A DNA stretch of 64,000 nt from Mucilaginibacter aquatilis (GTDB taxonomy: Bacteria > Bacteroidota > Bacteroidia > Sphingobacteriales > Sphingobacteriaceae): assembly GCF_009755275.1 (NCBI RefSeq), contig NZ_WQLA01000006.1, forward strand, positions 186,001-250,000, given 5' to 3'. The stretch's first letter is position 1, and the number at the start of each line of letters is the position of its first letter. The notes beneath the pieces are model-generated. The model was not told the DNA's origin, did no database searches, and worked only from the letters and a program-made list of their open reading frames with translations. The position numbers and the translations under genes are program-made. Below are positions 9,246-17,947 of the stretch, one piece after another.

Positions 9246-9253
9246 CAAGTATA
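9246..9253 (-). promoter_or_regulatory. Near-consensus -7 element directly before the Gfo/Idh start
   Basis: On the minus strand TATACTTG differs from TAnnTTTG at one base and is followed by CAAT and the ATG. If it is used, transcription would begin at or next to the start codon. Confidence 0.35.
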
Positions 9254-9419
9254 CAGCTTTGTTAAGGGAGTTTAAAAACGAGTGCAAAAACATTGCAGCA
9301 GCAGGTAAATTGATTAGCAATACTCTTTATTGCACACAACTTTAAGCCCACACAGTCACCCATCATTTAATAGGAATATATCTCCAACCAACTTACTAAC
9401 TGCAATCCAACTCAACAAA

Positions 9420-9449
9420 AAAGGGAAGGCTTTTACAGCGCTTCCCTTT
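9420..9449 (-). terminator. Rho-independent terminator after the DUF4142 gene
   Basis: The stem AAAGGGAAG / CTTCCCTTT encloses a 12-base loop. Read on the minus strand it is followed by a run of T, 24 bases after the DUF4142 stop. The rest of the 231-base intergenic region (9242-9472) shows no gene. Confidence 0.8.
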
Positions 9450-9472
9450 CATTTGTTGATAACAACAAAAAA

Positions 9473-10066
9473 CTATTTAACACCTTTTTCAATGGTTTCG
9501 ATAGCCTGAAGATGGCTTTTCAAGGCTGGTAATGATTGAGTTGCAAATGATTTTAAATCAGCATCTTTCAAATCTTTTGAACCACCTTCAAATAAATCAA
9601 CCGCTTTTTTGTGGTCTTTTACCATCACGTCAACGTAAGCTTTATCAAAGTCGGCACCTGATTTTGCTTGTAAATCGGCCATTGTTTTTTGCTCATCAGC
9701 ACCTACTGTAGTTGGCAGGGTAATGTTTTTAGCCTTAGCTAATGCCATTAATTTCTCATTTACACCGGTATGATCTTTTACCATCATATCTGCAAATTCT
9801 TTTACTTTTGCATTAGTTGCTTTGGTTAAAGCCAGTTTTGACAATTCAACTTCGGCCATACCTGCATTAGCTGCAGAAACAGCAAACTCAGCATCATCAT
9901 TTACTACAGCAATACCACCGGTTTCAACTGCGTTGCTTGATGTGTCTTTGGTATAATTTGCACTGTCTGCATTAGCAGCGCTATCATTGTTTGATCCGGC
10001 TCCGCCGCATGATTGGAATGCCAGGGCGGCCAGCGCCAGCATTGCTATTGAACATACTTTTTTCAT
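9473..10066 (-). CDS. DUF4142 domain lipoprotein
   Basis: A 197-residue lipoprotein with lipobox Cys20 (LAALAFQSC), then a low-complexity Ser/Asn/Ala linker to about residue 55. The DUF4142 domain, a helical bundle, follows from about 60 to the end (AANAGMAEVELSKLALTKAT, FADMMVKDHTGVNEKL). Members are small periplasmic proteins with ferritin-like four-helix character and no assigned function; several are stress-induced. It is a monocistronic gene with its own terminator, divergent from gcvH. Confidence 0.88.
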   Translation of the reverse strand: MKKVCSIAMLALAALAFQSCGGAGSNNDSAANADSANYTKDTSSNAVETGGIAVVNDDAEFAVSAANAGMAEVELSKLALTKATNAKVKEFADMMVKDHTGVNEKLMALAKAKNITLPTTVGADEQKTMADLQAKSGADFDKAYVDVMVKDHKKAVDLFEGGSKDLKDADLKSFATQSLPALKSHLQAIETIEKGVK

Positions 10067-10158
10067 AACGTAGATATTTTCTTAATTGTTGATTAATGCA
10101 AACAACAACAATGACGCATTTGGGTTTTAAATAACTTCGGAAACTTAAAGGCTTTTAC

Positions 10159-10166
10159 TATTTTTG
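10159..10166 (+). promoter_or_regulatory. -7 promoter element before gcvH
   Basis: TATTTTTG matches TAnnTTTG and lies 19 bases before the gcvH ATG, which predicts a very short leader. No clear -33 box was seen. Confidence 0.55.
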
Positions 10167-10185
10167 GGCACCAACAAAAAACGAT

Positions 10186-10566
10186 ATGAATTTTCCGGCA
10201 GAATTAAAATACACTAAAGACCACGAGTGGATTAAGGTTGAAGGCAATGAAGCCTACATAGGCATTACGGAGTTTGCCCAGCGCGAACTTGGCGACATTG
10301 TTTACATTGACATAAACACTGTTGGACAAGAAGTTGCGAAAGAAGAAGTATTTGGCACGGTTGAAGCAGTTAAAACTGTTTCAGACCTTTTTATGCCGGT
10401 TACTGCAACCGTTTTAGAAATCAATGATAAACTTGATGCACAGCCCGAGCTGGTAAACAGCGATCCATACGGCGATGGCTGGATGGTAAAAATAAGCCTT
10501 AATGATGTTGCAGAAGTTGAAGCACTGCTTTCGGCCGACGACTACAAAGGTTTGGTAGGCGCTTAA
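10186..10566 (+). CDS. gcvH: Glycine cleavage system H protein
   Basis: Lipoyl carrier of the glycine cleavage system, shuttling the aminomethyl group between the P, T and L proteins. At 126 residues it has the standard length. The lipoylation Lys is residue 63 in [16 protein letters not shown], and the C-terminal segment [11 protein letters not shown] is typical. The P, T and L genes are not in this window. The VanZ gene starts 3 bases after its stop, so the two are co-transcribed. Confidence 0.97.
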   Translation: MNFPAELKYTKDHEWIKVEGNEAYIGITEFAQRELGDIVYIDINTVGQEVAKEEVFGTVEAVKTVSDLFMPVTATVLEINDKLDAQPELVNSDPYGDGWMVKISLNDVAEVEALLSADDYKGLVGA

Positions 10567-10569
10567 TTA

Positions 10570-10959
10570 ATGAAGTTGCTTTTTAAATATTATAAGCTCA
10601 CCCTAGGGTGGGCTTTATTTATTTTGGTGATATGCAACATGCCTATGGGCGAAATAGGGAACTCGCCCAGGTTTTTTGCAGGTTTTGATAAATTGGTGCA
10701 TTGCGGCCTGTTTTTTGTTTTTGACATATTAATTGTTCATGCAATTATACAACAGCGCCGTAACCTTACCTGGCTCAACGCCGTAAAAGCACTTACAATT
10801 AGTATAGCCTACGGAGCTTTGATTGAGCTTTTACAGCTTTATGTGTTTACCTGGCGTAGCGGCGATTGGAATGATTTGTTTGCTGATGCCGTTGGGGCAG
10901 GCATGGCAACGTTTGGCAGCATACTAACGGTAACTCTGGTAAGTAATGAAAAAATTTAA
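10570..10959 (+). CDS. VanZ family membrane protein
   Basis: A 129-residue integral membrane protein with about four hydrophobic helices. The VanZ-like signature comprises FDKLVHCGLFFVFD (around residues 37-50) and ALIELLQLYVFTWRSGDWNDLFADAVGA (given here in part: IELLQLY, RSGDWNDLFADAVG). The function of the family outside teicoplanin resistance is unknown, and the gene is often found directly after gcvH in Bacteroidota. It overlaps the next small lipoprotein gene by 14 bases. Confidence 0.85.
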   Translation: MKLLFKYYKLTLGWALFILVICNMPMGEIGNSPRFFAGFDKLVHCGLFFVFDILIVHAIIQQRRNLTWLNAVKALTISIAYGALIELLQLYVFTWRSGDWNDLFADAVGAGMATFGSILTVTLVSNEKI

Positions 10960-11080
10960 GTTTATAGCTGTGTTCGCCCTGTTTGTATCAATGACATCAT
11001 GTGCTGTACTAAAAAAAGATTGTGGCTGCCCTCATTTTGGCAAACTACACACCGGCCACTCTGTAAATAATAAGGCTTAA
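10946..11080 (+). CDS. Small Cys/His-containing lipoprotein (44 residues)
   Basis: A 44-residue ORF that starts inside the end of the VanZ gene (14-base overlap) and ends in TAA. It begins MKKFKFIAVFALFVSMTSC, a clear lipoprotein signal with Cys19. The mature peptide of 26 residues contains DCGCPHFGKLH (Cys26, Cys28, His30, His35), which could bind a metal or carry a disulfide. The translational coupling and good signal peptide argue that it is real. No family name is assigned. Confidence 0.7.
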   Translation: MKKFKFIAVFALFVSMTSCAVLKKDCGCPHFGKLHTGHSVNNKA

Positions 11081-11199
11081 AACTTTTAAACCTGTTTTAT
11101 AAGCCACATATGTAAATCACCTTTTTATCGTTTGTAATGTAAACGGGCTACTCTTATTTGGATTTGTTTTAAATAAGGAGTATGTTTGCACATACATTT

Positions 11200-11418
11200 A
11201 TGAAGAAGCTTTCGGAACTTGAAGTAGGTAAAAAGGGTGTAATCAAAGAATTTACCGATTTAGAAATGTCGGTTAAGTTGATGGAAATGGGCTGCCTTCC
11301 GGGTGAAGAGATTAAACTGGAACGCATAGCTCCACTAGGCGACCCAATTGCCGTTGCCGTTTCCGGCTACATGCTCAGCCTGCGCAAACAGGAAGCTTCA
11401 ACCATTATTTTACAGTAG
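11200..11418 (+). CDS. feoA: Ferrous iron transport protein A
   Basis: Small SH3-fold cytoplasmic partner of FeoB. The sequence MKKLSELEVGKKGVIKEF, followed by LMEMGCLPGEEIKLERIAPLGDPIAV, shown here only by its segments MEMGCLPGEEI and APLGDPIAV, is typical FeoA. The start is taken at ATG 11200 (72 residues) because homologues begin MKKLSEL. An ATG at 11182 is in frame, but its AGGAG is just one base upstream, too close to serve it; the same AGGAG is about 20 bases before 11200. feoB follows after 8 bases. Confidence 0.9.
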   Translation: MKKLSELEVGKKGVIKEFTDLEMSVKLMEMGCLPGEEIKLERIAPLGDPIAVAVSGYMLSLRKQEASTIILQ

Positions 11419-11426
11419 TTATTGCA

Positions 11427-13538
11427 TTGAAGGCTGAGATAAGAGTTGCACTTGTTGGAAACCCCAATACCGGTAAATCAACCCTGTTTAACCTATTAAC
11501 CGGACTAAACCAAAAAATTGGAAACTTTCCGGGTATAACGGTTGATAAAAAAACCGGCTTTAGCAGCCTGCCCGACGGCCGACGCGCCGAAATAATTGAC
11601 CTGCCGGGCACTTATAGCCTATACCCTAAAAGCCGTGATGAATCTATAGTATTTTCTGTACTTGCCGATAAGGTTCACGAAACTCCCGATCTTATAGTTG
11701 TTATTGTTGATGCCTCTAACCTGAAAAGGAATTTACTCCTGTACACACAGGTTGCCGATCTTAAAATTCCGGTAATAGTTGCATTGAATATGATGGATAT
11801 GGCCAAAAAAGATGGCATAACCATTAATATTGACAGCCTCTCAAAAAAATTAGGTGTTCCTGTAATTCCTATATCAGCCCGCCGTAACGAGGGTATTGAT
11901 AAATTAAAAGAGGCCATATCATACGCTAATAAATTTGCACTTCAACAGCAAAGCATTGATGTTAAGACTATTGCACCCCAACTGGTTGATGCCATTGCAG
12001 AGGAGATGCAACTGGAAAACCCTTATTACGCGTTACAACTTGCTCACCAACATGAGCATTTAACCTTTTTAACTCCCGAGCAGAGCAGCCGTATTGAGGA
12101 ATTGGAAGGCATTCATCAGTTTCATTCACAACAGGCGCAGGCGGCCGAGACTATAGCACGCTACAACTTTATTAACGATTTGCTTTATGATACGGTTAAA
12201 ACTGAGCAAACAGCGCAGGAAGAGACGCTAAGCAACCGTATAGATAAAGTTTTAACACACCGTGTTTTTGGCTTTGTGATATTCTTCGGCATATTGATGT
12301 TTATATTCCAGGCTATTTTTGCGTGGTCATCATACCCTATGGATCTCATTGAGTCCCTATTCATATGGATGCAGGAGGGTGTACACAAAATAATGCCGGC
12401 TGGTCCACTAACCGATTTACTTGCCGACGGCGTTGTAGCCGGCTTAAGCGGAGTATTAGTATTTATACCACAAATTGCCATATTATTTGCCTTTATAGCT
12501 ATTTTAGAAGATACCGGCTATATGGCCCGTGTTACCTTCATGATGGATAAGGTGATGCGCAAGGTGGGACTAAATGGCAAATCAGTAGTTCCTTTAATTG
12601 GCGGCTTTGCTTGTGCTGTACCATCAATAATGAGTACGCGCACCATTGAAAACTGGAAAGACCGTATGATTACCATTATGGTAACACCGTTGGTTGCCTG
12701 TTCGGCGCGCTTACCTGTTTATACACTACTTATTGCCCTGGTGGTACCAAACCGCAATGTTTGGTGGATATTTAATTTACAGGGGCTGGCCTTAACGGGC
12801 ATGTATGTACTCAGCCTTGTTTCGGCTGTTGTGGTAGCCTGGGTTATGAAGCACATACTTAAAGCCCGCGAGCGCGGCTACTTTATAATGGAGCTACCGG
12901 TATACCGTATGCCGCGGTGGAACAACGTTTTGCTTACCATGTATGACCGTGCTAAAACCTTCGTAATTGAAGCAGGCAAGGTAATCATAGCAGTATCAAT
13001 CATATTGTGGGTACTGGCATCTTACGGTCCGGGCGATAACTTTAACCAAATTGAAAAGAAATATAGCCAGCCACAGTATGGGCAAAAAATGAAGCCAACA
13101 GAAAGGGAGCACGCTATAGCATCAGAAAAACTGGAAAGCTCGTACGCCGGTTACCTGGGGCATGTGATTGAACCGGTAATAAAGCCACTTGGCTTTGACT
13201 GGAAAATAGGCATTGCCATTATCACCTCCTTTGCGGCACGCGAAGTATTTGTGGGAACTATGGCCACCATTTACAGTGTTGACGGCGACCCTGAAGAGAT
13301 ACAATCTGTTAAAGACAAACTGGGTACAGCCCGTAATGCCGAAACCGGCCAGCTAACCTTTACTCTTGCCGTATCATTCTCGTTAATGATGTTTTATGCT
13401 TTTGCTATGCAATGTGCCAGTACCGTGGCCACCGTATATCGCGAAACTAAAAGCTGGCACTGGCCCGTTATACAATTTGTATACATGACAGCTTTGGCCT
13501 ATACAGCGAGCTTTATTACCTACCAATTATTGAAATAA
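11427..13538 (+). CDS. feoB: Ferrous iron transporter B (TTG start)
   Basis: Inner membrane Fe(II) transporter of 703 residues. The N-terminal G domain has G1 GNPNTGKSTLFN at 11-22, the G2 Thr in FPGITVDKK, G3 DLPGTYSL and G4 NMMD. A GDI-like linker follows, then the membrane part with two Gate motifs, including GGFACAVPSIMSTRTIEN and PLVACSARLPVYTLLI. The C-terminal part is also present, so the protein is complete. The start is TTG, 8 bases after the feoA stop; no ATG lies nearby at the right place. It probably forms an operon with feoA. No Fur box was identified. Confidence 0.95.
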   Translation: MKAEIRVALVGNPNTGKSTLFNLLTGLNQKIGNFPGITVDKKTGFSSLPDGRRAEIIDLPGTYSLYPKSRDESIVFSVLADKVHETPDLIVVIVDASNLKRNLLLYTQVADLKIPVIVALNMMDMAKKDGITINIDSLSKKLGVPVIPISARRNEGIDKLKEAISYANKFALQQQSIDVKTIAPQLVDAIAEEMQLENPYYALQLAHQHEHLTFLTPEQSSRIEELEGIHQFHSQQAQAAETIARYNFINDLLYDTVKTEQTAQEETLSNRIDKVLTHRVFGFVIFFGILMFIFQAIFAWSSYPMDLIESLFIWMQEGVHKIMPAGPLTDLLADGVVAGLSGVLVFIPQIAILFAFIAILEDTGYMARVTFMMDKVMRKVGLNGKSVVPLIGGFACAVPSIMSTRTIENWKDRMITIMVTPLVACSARLPVYTLLIALVVPNRNVWWIFNLQGLALTGMYVLSLVSAVVVAWVMKHILKARERGYFIMELPVYRMPRWNNVLLTMYDRAKTFVIEAGKVIIAVSIILWVLASYGPGDNFNQIEKKYSQPQYGQKMKPTEREHAIASEKLESSYAGYLGHVIEPVIKPLGFDWKIGIAIITSFAAREVFVGTMATIYSVDGDPEEIQSVKDKLGTARNAETGQLTFTLAVSFSLMMFYAFAMQCASTVATVYRETKSWHWPVIQFVYMTALAYTASFITYQLLK

Positions 13539-13574
13539 AACTTTGCGTTATTTATATTTAATTGAGGAATTGAA

Positions 13575-14189
13575 TTGGATAAGGTTAAAGTTTTAGAAAA
13601 GTATTTACCTGCCGGAGCTGCACCGTTGGTAGCGCGCTGGATTGATTACTTTAAATGCGAATTTAAAATATCACGTAACCGTAATAGCAAATTTGGTGAT
13701 TACCGCCCGCCGTTTCAGGGTAAAGGGCATCGCATATCGGTTAATCATAATTTAAACCCTTATGCATTTTTAGTTACTACAGTGCATGAGTTTGCACACT
13801 TGCATACCTGGAATCAGCATAAAAACCTCATTAAACCCCATGGCAATGAATGGAAAGCAAACTTTAAAAAGATGATGCAGCCATTTTTTGAACAGCAGGT
13901 ATTTCCACCCGATGTTACCTTTGCAATAACGGCTTACTTAAATAACCCGGCCGCATCCAGTTGTTCTGACCTTAATTTGTATCGTACGTTAAGGAAATAT
14001 GATAACAATGCCACAGCAGTAACCACTGTAGAAAAAATCCCATTAAAAGCCGTTTTCAAGATCAAGGACGGCAGGATATTTCGTAAAGAAGAGCAACTTC
14101 GTAAACGTTTCAGATGCACAGAGATAAGTACTAAACGCATTTACCTGTTCAGCCCTGTAGCCGAGGTAGAACTGGTTGATGTAGCTTAA
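13575..14189 (+). CDS. SprT-like zinc metalloprotease domain protein (TTG start)
   Basis: A 204-residue protein with a SprT-like domain. The HExxH zinc motif is HEFAH at 71-75, followed by LHTWNQHKNLIKPHGNEWK, where the His of PHGNEW is the expected third ligand. SprT-like domains occur in SPRTN-type proteases that act on DNA-protein crosslinks; the bacterial members are uncharacterised. There is no signal peptide, so it should be cytoplasmic. The start is TTG at 13575, 36 bases after feoB. The 3' end overlaps the convergent reductase gene by 4 bases. Confidence 0.82.
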   Translation: MDKVKVLEKYLPAGAAPLVARWIDYFKCEFKISRNRNSKFGDYRPPFQGKGHRISVNHNLNPYAFLVTTVHEFAHLHTWNQHKNLIKPHGNEWKANFKKMMQPFFEQQVFPPDVTFAITAYLNNPAASSCSDLNLYRTLRKYDNNATAVTTVEKIPLKAVFKIKDGRIFRKEEQLRKRFRCTEISTKRIYLFSPVAEVELVDVA

Positions 14190-14764
14190 AACATTCGTTC
14201 ATCTAATTCATCCAATTGAACATCAAGTGCATTCGTATCAAAAAGAGGCTTTAGTACATAAATAAGCTGTACCAACCCGCTGCTGTAGGTAATTGAATCT
14301 TTTAAAAGCAGTTCAACACGATTTTTTAAATTCTCAAATAAAGGCTTGCCACTACCCAAAATTACAGGGTGTACCGACAGTTGCATTTCGCTTATCCAGC
14401 GTTTATCCAAAAAGTACTTTACTGCTTCTGCGCCGCCATATAACCAAATGTTACCTCCCTCACCATTAATTACCGACTGCACTTTAGTATCTATATCTGT
14501 ACTACCAATAAGTTCCACATTGGGATGCGTCGCAGATTTTATCGTATCAGAAAAAACATAAATTTTCTTTATACCCGGAAAGTATTCGTCCTCTTTGCCT
14601 GCAAACAACTCGTAGCTTTTACGGCCAACAAAAATAGCATCAGTTTGTGCAGCAAAATCACTTAACCCGTAATCCTGATCGGTAAAACACCAGTCATACT
14701 CACCCTCGGGCCCCTCTATATAGCCATCAAGGCTTACAGCCAGGTTTAAAATTACTTTTCTCAT
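14186..14764 (-). CDS. Dihydrofolate reductase / RibD C-terminal family protein
   Basis: A 192-residue protein of the DHFR/RibD_C fold. It begins RKVILNLAVSLDGYIEGPEG, typical of YyaP/YwjB-type proteins that are not true DHFRs. AIFVGRKSYELF and GGAEAVKYFLD, the NADPH-binding segment, are also present. The substrate is unknown. Its ATG overlaps the lutB stop (ATGA), so the two are translationally coupled. It is convergent with the SprT-like gene (4-base overlap). Confidence 0.85.
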   Translation of the reverse strand: MRKVILNLAVSLDGYIEGPEGEYDWCFTDQDYGLSDFAAQTDAIFVGRKSYELFAGKEDEYFPGIKKIYVFSDTIKSATHPNVELIGSTDIDTKVQSVINGEGGNIWLYGGAEAVKYFLDKRWISEMQLSVHPVILGSGKPLFENLKNRVELLLKDSITYSSGLVQLIYVLKPLFDTNALDVQLDELDERMF

Positions 14765-16155
14765 TTATCTTTATCGGGTGATGCCTGTTCTTCTTTCCAG
14801 CGTTGTGCAAATGATTTTTCAGCTACTTCGGGCATTGCTCTGTATTTGCCCCACGATTTTTTGAAAAACGTACGCAGCATAAAGTTTTTTACCTTGCCTC
14901 CAAAAAAATCAGTAAGCTTGCGGCTCATCATCGCTTTTTTCCACGCCGCCCAGCCCCATTGTTCGGGCTTACTTACTACGCCTTCTTTAACTGCATCGCG
15001 ACGGTTTAGCAGCAGCATTTTATGTATATCAATTTTAACCGGACAAACCTCTGTGCATCTGCCGCATAAGCTCGATGCGTAGCTTAAATGCTTAAACTCT
15101 TCCATACCGCGCATATGCGGCGTAATTACCGAACCTATGGGCCCACTGTACGTTGTACTGTAAGTATAGCCACCAACATTTTGATACACCGGACAGGCAT
15201 TTAAGCATGCACCACAGCGAATACAGTACAAACCCTGACGCTGATCTTTTTGCGCCAACAAATCGGTGCGGCCATTATCAAGCAGGATAACGTACATCTC
15301 TTCGGGTCCATCCGTTTCGGTTGGTTGGCGCGGACCTGTTAAAATAGTGTTATAAACAGTAAGATTTTGACCTGTACCATGTGTAGCCAGCATAGGCCAA
15401 AACAAGTCAAGATCAGCTATTGAAGGTATAATTTTTTCGATACCAACTACGGCTATATGTACTTTCGGGAAAGTTGTAGTAAGACGTGTATTACCTTCAT
15501 TTTCGCTTACAGCTATGCTACCGCTATCTGCTATAAGGAAATTCGCTCCTGTTATACCGGCATCAGCCTGCAGGTATTTTTCACGCAGTAATTCGCGGGC
15601 TTTAGCGGTAAGCTGCTCGGGAGTTGAATCTATAGGCGTACCAAATTTTTCATGAAACAGCTTTGCAATATCTTCTTTGGAGAGATGCATGGCGGGTGTT
15701 ACAATATGATAAGGCTTTTGCCCCAGCAATTGTACAATGTACTCGCCTAAATCAGTTTCAAGAGATTCAATGTTATTTTCTTGAAGAAATTCATTTAAGT
15801 GAATTTCTTCGGTTGCCATAGTTTTTGACTTAACTATGCGCTTAGCTCCAATTCTTTGCAATATAGCCAATATTTCCTGCTGAGCCTCCTGCACATCATT
15901 AGCCCATATAACCTTACCTCCCCTACGCTGAAAATTAGCTTCAAATTCGGGCAGGAACTTATCAAGGTTTTCCATTACACGCCATTTTATAACGTGCGCT
16001 TTGCGCTTGGCCGCTTCCATATTAGCAAGCCGCGCTGTACCGCGTGCAACAGAGGTATGATAGCGCCCCATGTTGAAGTTTATAATGCGGCGATGATCGC
16101 GGTCAAAAACCTTCTCCTCCGAATCAGTCAAAAATTTGGCAGCAGTATCTCCCAT
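14761..16155 (-). CDS. lutB: LutB-type iron-sulfur protein of lactate utilisation
   Basis: A 464-residue cytoplasmic oxidoreductase subunit with an N-terminal LUD (DUF162) domain at about 60-290. A dicluster ferredoxin domain follows: Cys311, 314, 317, 321 (CIRCGACLNACP) and Cys364, 367, 371 (SLCGRCTEVCP). Together with LutA and LutC this family oxidises L-lactate to pyruvate. Neither lutA nor lutC is adjacent: upstream is a 226-base gap and downstream is a reductase gene overlapping by 4 bases. A TATTTTCG element, close to the -7 consensus, lies 5 bases before the ATG. Confidence 0.88.
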   Translation of the reverse strand: MGDTAAKFLTDSEEKVFDRDHRRIINFNMGRYHTSVARGTARLANMEAAKRKAHVIKWRVMENLDKFLPEFEANFQRRGGKVIWANDVQEAQQEILAILQRIGAKRIVKSKTMATEEIHLNEFLQENNIESLETDLGEYIVQLLGQKPYHIVTPAMHLSKEDIAKLFHEKFGTPIDSTPEQLTAKARELLREKYLQADAGITGANFLIADSGSIAVSENEGNTRLTTTFPKVHIAVVGIEKIIPSIADLDLFWPMLATHGTGQNLTVYNTILTGPRQPTETDGPEEMYVILLDNGRTDLLAQKDQRQGLYCIRCGACLNACPVYQNVGGYTYSTTYSGPIGSVITPHMRGMEEFKHLSYASSLCGRCTEVCPVKIDIHKMLLLNRRDAVKEGVVSKPEQWGWAAWKKAMMSRKLTDFFGGKVKNFMLRTFFKKSWGKYRAMPEVAEKSFAQRWKEEQASPDKDK

Positions 16156-16330
16156 AGAGGCGAAAATAGTATTTTTTTAATATTGATAGTAGCAGGGCCA
16201 CGGTTCATCCCTTGTCAGTATTCCCTAATGGCCTTTAAACGTTAACAATAATGTGTACCGTATAAAATTAGGACTAAGCCTAACTACGCTACTAACAATT
16301 ACAATAAGCAGCAAGTGTGTTTAACAAAAA

Positions 16331-16361
16331 AAGCGCCGTGAGGGTTTCCCCAACGGCGCTT
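16331..16361 (-). terminator. Rho-independent terminator after the M28 peptidase gene
   Basis: The perfect 9-bp stem AAGCGCCGT / ACGGCGCTT has a 13-base loop. On the minus strand it is followed by TTTTTGTT, 20 bases past the peptidase stop. The remaining intergenic sequence up to lutB (16156-16330) shows nothing else recognisable. Confidence 0.85.
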
Positions 16362-16381
16362 ATGTTTTCAACAAATATAAT

Positions 16382-17902
16382 TTAGTTACGGTTGGCGGGC
16401 ATGTCGTTAGTAACGTCCACTACCGGGCGTTCGTCACGGTTTGCCAATTCCCAGCCGGTGTAAAACACTAATTGGGTACGCTTAACCAACAACGGAAAAT
16501 CAATTTTACTTACTTCATCACTCACACGGTGATAATCTTCATGTACACCGTCGAAGTAAAATACAATTGGCACATTGTGCTTAGCAAAATTATAGTGATC
16601 TGAACGGTAATAAATACGCTCAGGATCTTTAGGATCATTGTACTTATAATCTACAGCCAACTTGGTATAAGTATTATTAGCGTTCTCGCTTATTTTATGT
16701 AAGGTGGTGCTCAACTTGTCTGAACCGATTAAATAGCAGTAGTCAGGCGAATCTTTGTGAGCCGGGTCGCGGCGGCCAATCATATCAATGTTTAAATCGG
16801 TAATGGTGTTAGCCATTGGGAACACCGGGTTTTGCGAATAGTATTCAGAACCCAGCAAACCTTTTTCTTCGCCTACGTTACCTAAAAACAAAACGGTGCG
16901 GCGAGGACCTTTACCATCTTTTTTTGCTTTCATAAATGCAGTTGCAATTTCAAGTATACCAACGGTACCTGATCCATCATCATCAGCACCATTATTAATG
17001 CGATCACCAGGAGTGCCTTCGGGCTCCATGCCTATATGATCATAATGAGCTGAGAATACCAATACTTCCTCTTTCAACTTAGGGTCAGAACCCGGTATCA
17101 TTGCTACAATATCAACAGCTTTGGCATCGGTTGTAGTAGTAGCATAAGCAGCCTCTACACTTGCTTTAACGGTTTGCACTGCAGGTGCAGCTTTTAATTG
17201 CTCGTAGTTTTTACCACTGGCTTTTAATAAATTGTCGGCAACGGTGTTGCTTACCATTAATATAGGAGCACGATCAGCAATCGGACGCGGTGTAGCCGAC
17301 TTTAAAGTCATGCGACCGTTGTTGGCTATAATTGGGTTAACTTTACCTACGCCCAAAACTAACGCAGCTTTTTTTGCCATTAAGGCTACCGCCACACGGT
17401 TAAACGCACCACGCGCAGGCGCCTCGGCACCCGGCTTAGGCTCAGTAATTACCAGTACTGCTTTACCTTCTACGCTAATATCTTTTAATTCAGCTTCTGA
17501 ACCGTAGCCTACAAAAACAACTTCCTGTACGTTAATGGTCTTTACACCTGAACCGCCTAATACCGAAAAATCTTTGCCTTGTGTAAGCTTAGCACCATTC
17601 ACAGTCATTGAATTAACCGAGAAACTGGTTACAGATAAAGGCACATCTAAAAAGTATGAACCTTTGTTAGCTGGTAATAACCCTAATTTTTGGTATTCGC
17701 CGGCTAGGTACTTAGCTGCTCTGTCAGCTCCGGGTTTACCTGTTTCGCGGCCTTCCATTTCATCAGATGCTACAACAGTTAAATGCTTTTTCGCATTTTC
17801 AACGGTAATGTACTTGGCATACTTTACCGCAGTTGCATTTTGCTGGGCACATGCCCCCAGCGCTACAGCCAAGGCAGCGCCGCATAGTATAACTCTTTTC
17901 AT
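16382..17902 (-). CDS. M28 family zinc aminopeptidase, lipoprotein
   Basis: A 506-residue lipid-anchored aminopeptidase. The start is taken at ATG 17902, giving a lipobox at ALGAC (Cys18); the upstream in-frame extension is not signal-like. A PA-type domain (about 115-260) precedes the M28 catalytic domain. Zinc-binding residues are visible: His286 in SAHYDHIG, the Asp of GADDDGSG (305-312), the Glu pair in GEEKGLLGSEY (345-346), the Asp in NIDMIGR, and the His in SDHYNFAKH. It probably acts on peptides in the periplasm. It is the last gene of a unit with rpiB and a PH-domain gene and has its own terminator. Confidence 0.9.
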   Translation of the reverse strand: MKRVILCGAALAVALGACAQQNATAVKYAKYITVENAKKHLTVVASDEMEGRETGKPGADRAAKYLAGEYQKLGLLPANKGSYFLDVPLSVTSFSVNSMTVNGAKLTQGKDFSVLGGSGVKTINVQEVVFVGYGSEAELKDISVEGKAVLVITEPKPGAEAPARGAFNRVAVALMAKKAALVLGVGKVNPIIANNGRMTLKSATPRPIADRAPILMVSNTVADNLLKASGKNYEQLKAAPAVQTVKASVEAAYATTTTDAKAVDIVAMIPGSDPKLKEEVLVFSAHYDHIGMEPEGTPGDRINNGADDDGSGTVGILEIATAFMKAKKDGKGPRRTVLFLGNVGEEKGLLGSEYYSQNPVFPMANTITDLNIDMIGRRDPAHKDSPDYCYLIGSDKLSTTLHKISENANNTYTKLAVDYKYNDPKDPERIYYRSDHYNFAKHNVPIVFYFDGVHEDYHRVSDEVSKIDFPLLVKRTQLVFYTGWELANRDERPVVDVTNDMPANRN

Positions 17903-17947
17903 TTGAGTAAAGGTGTAATAGTAAAAGTAAGTTGAGAAGAACAAAGC

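Noticed and set aside
15856..16245. 129-residue plus-strand frame antisense to the start of lutB
   Set aside because: Antisense shadow; no recognisable domain.
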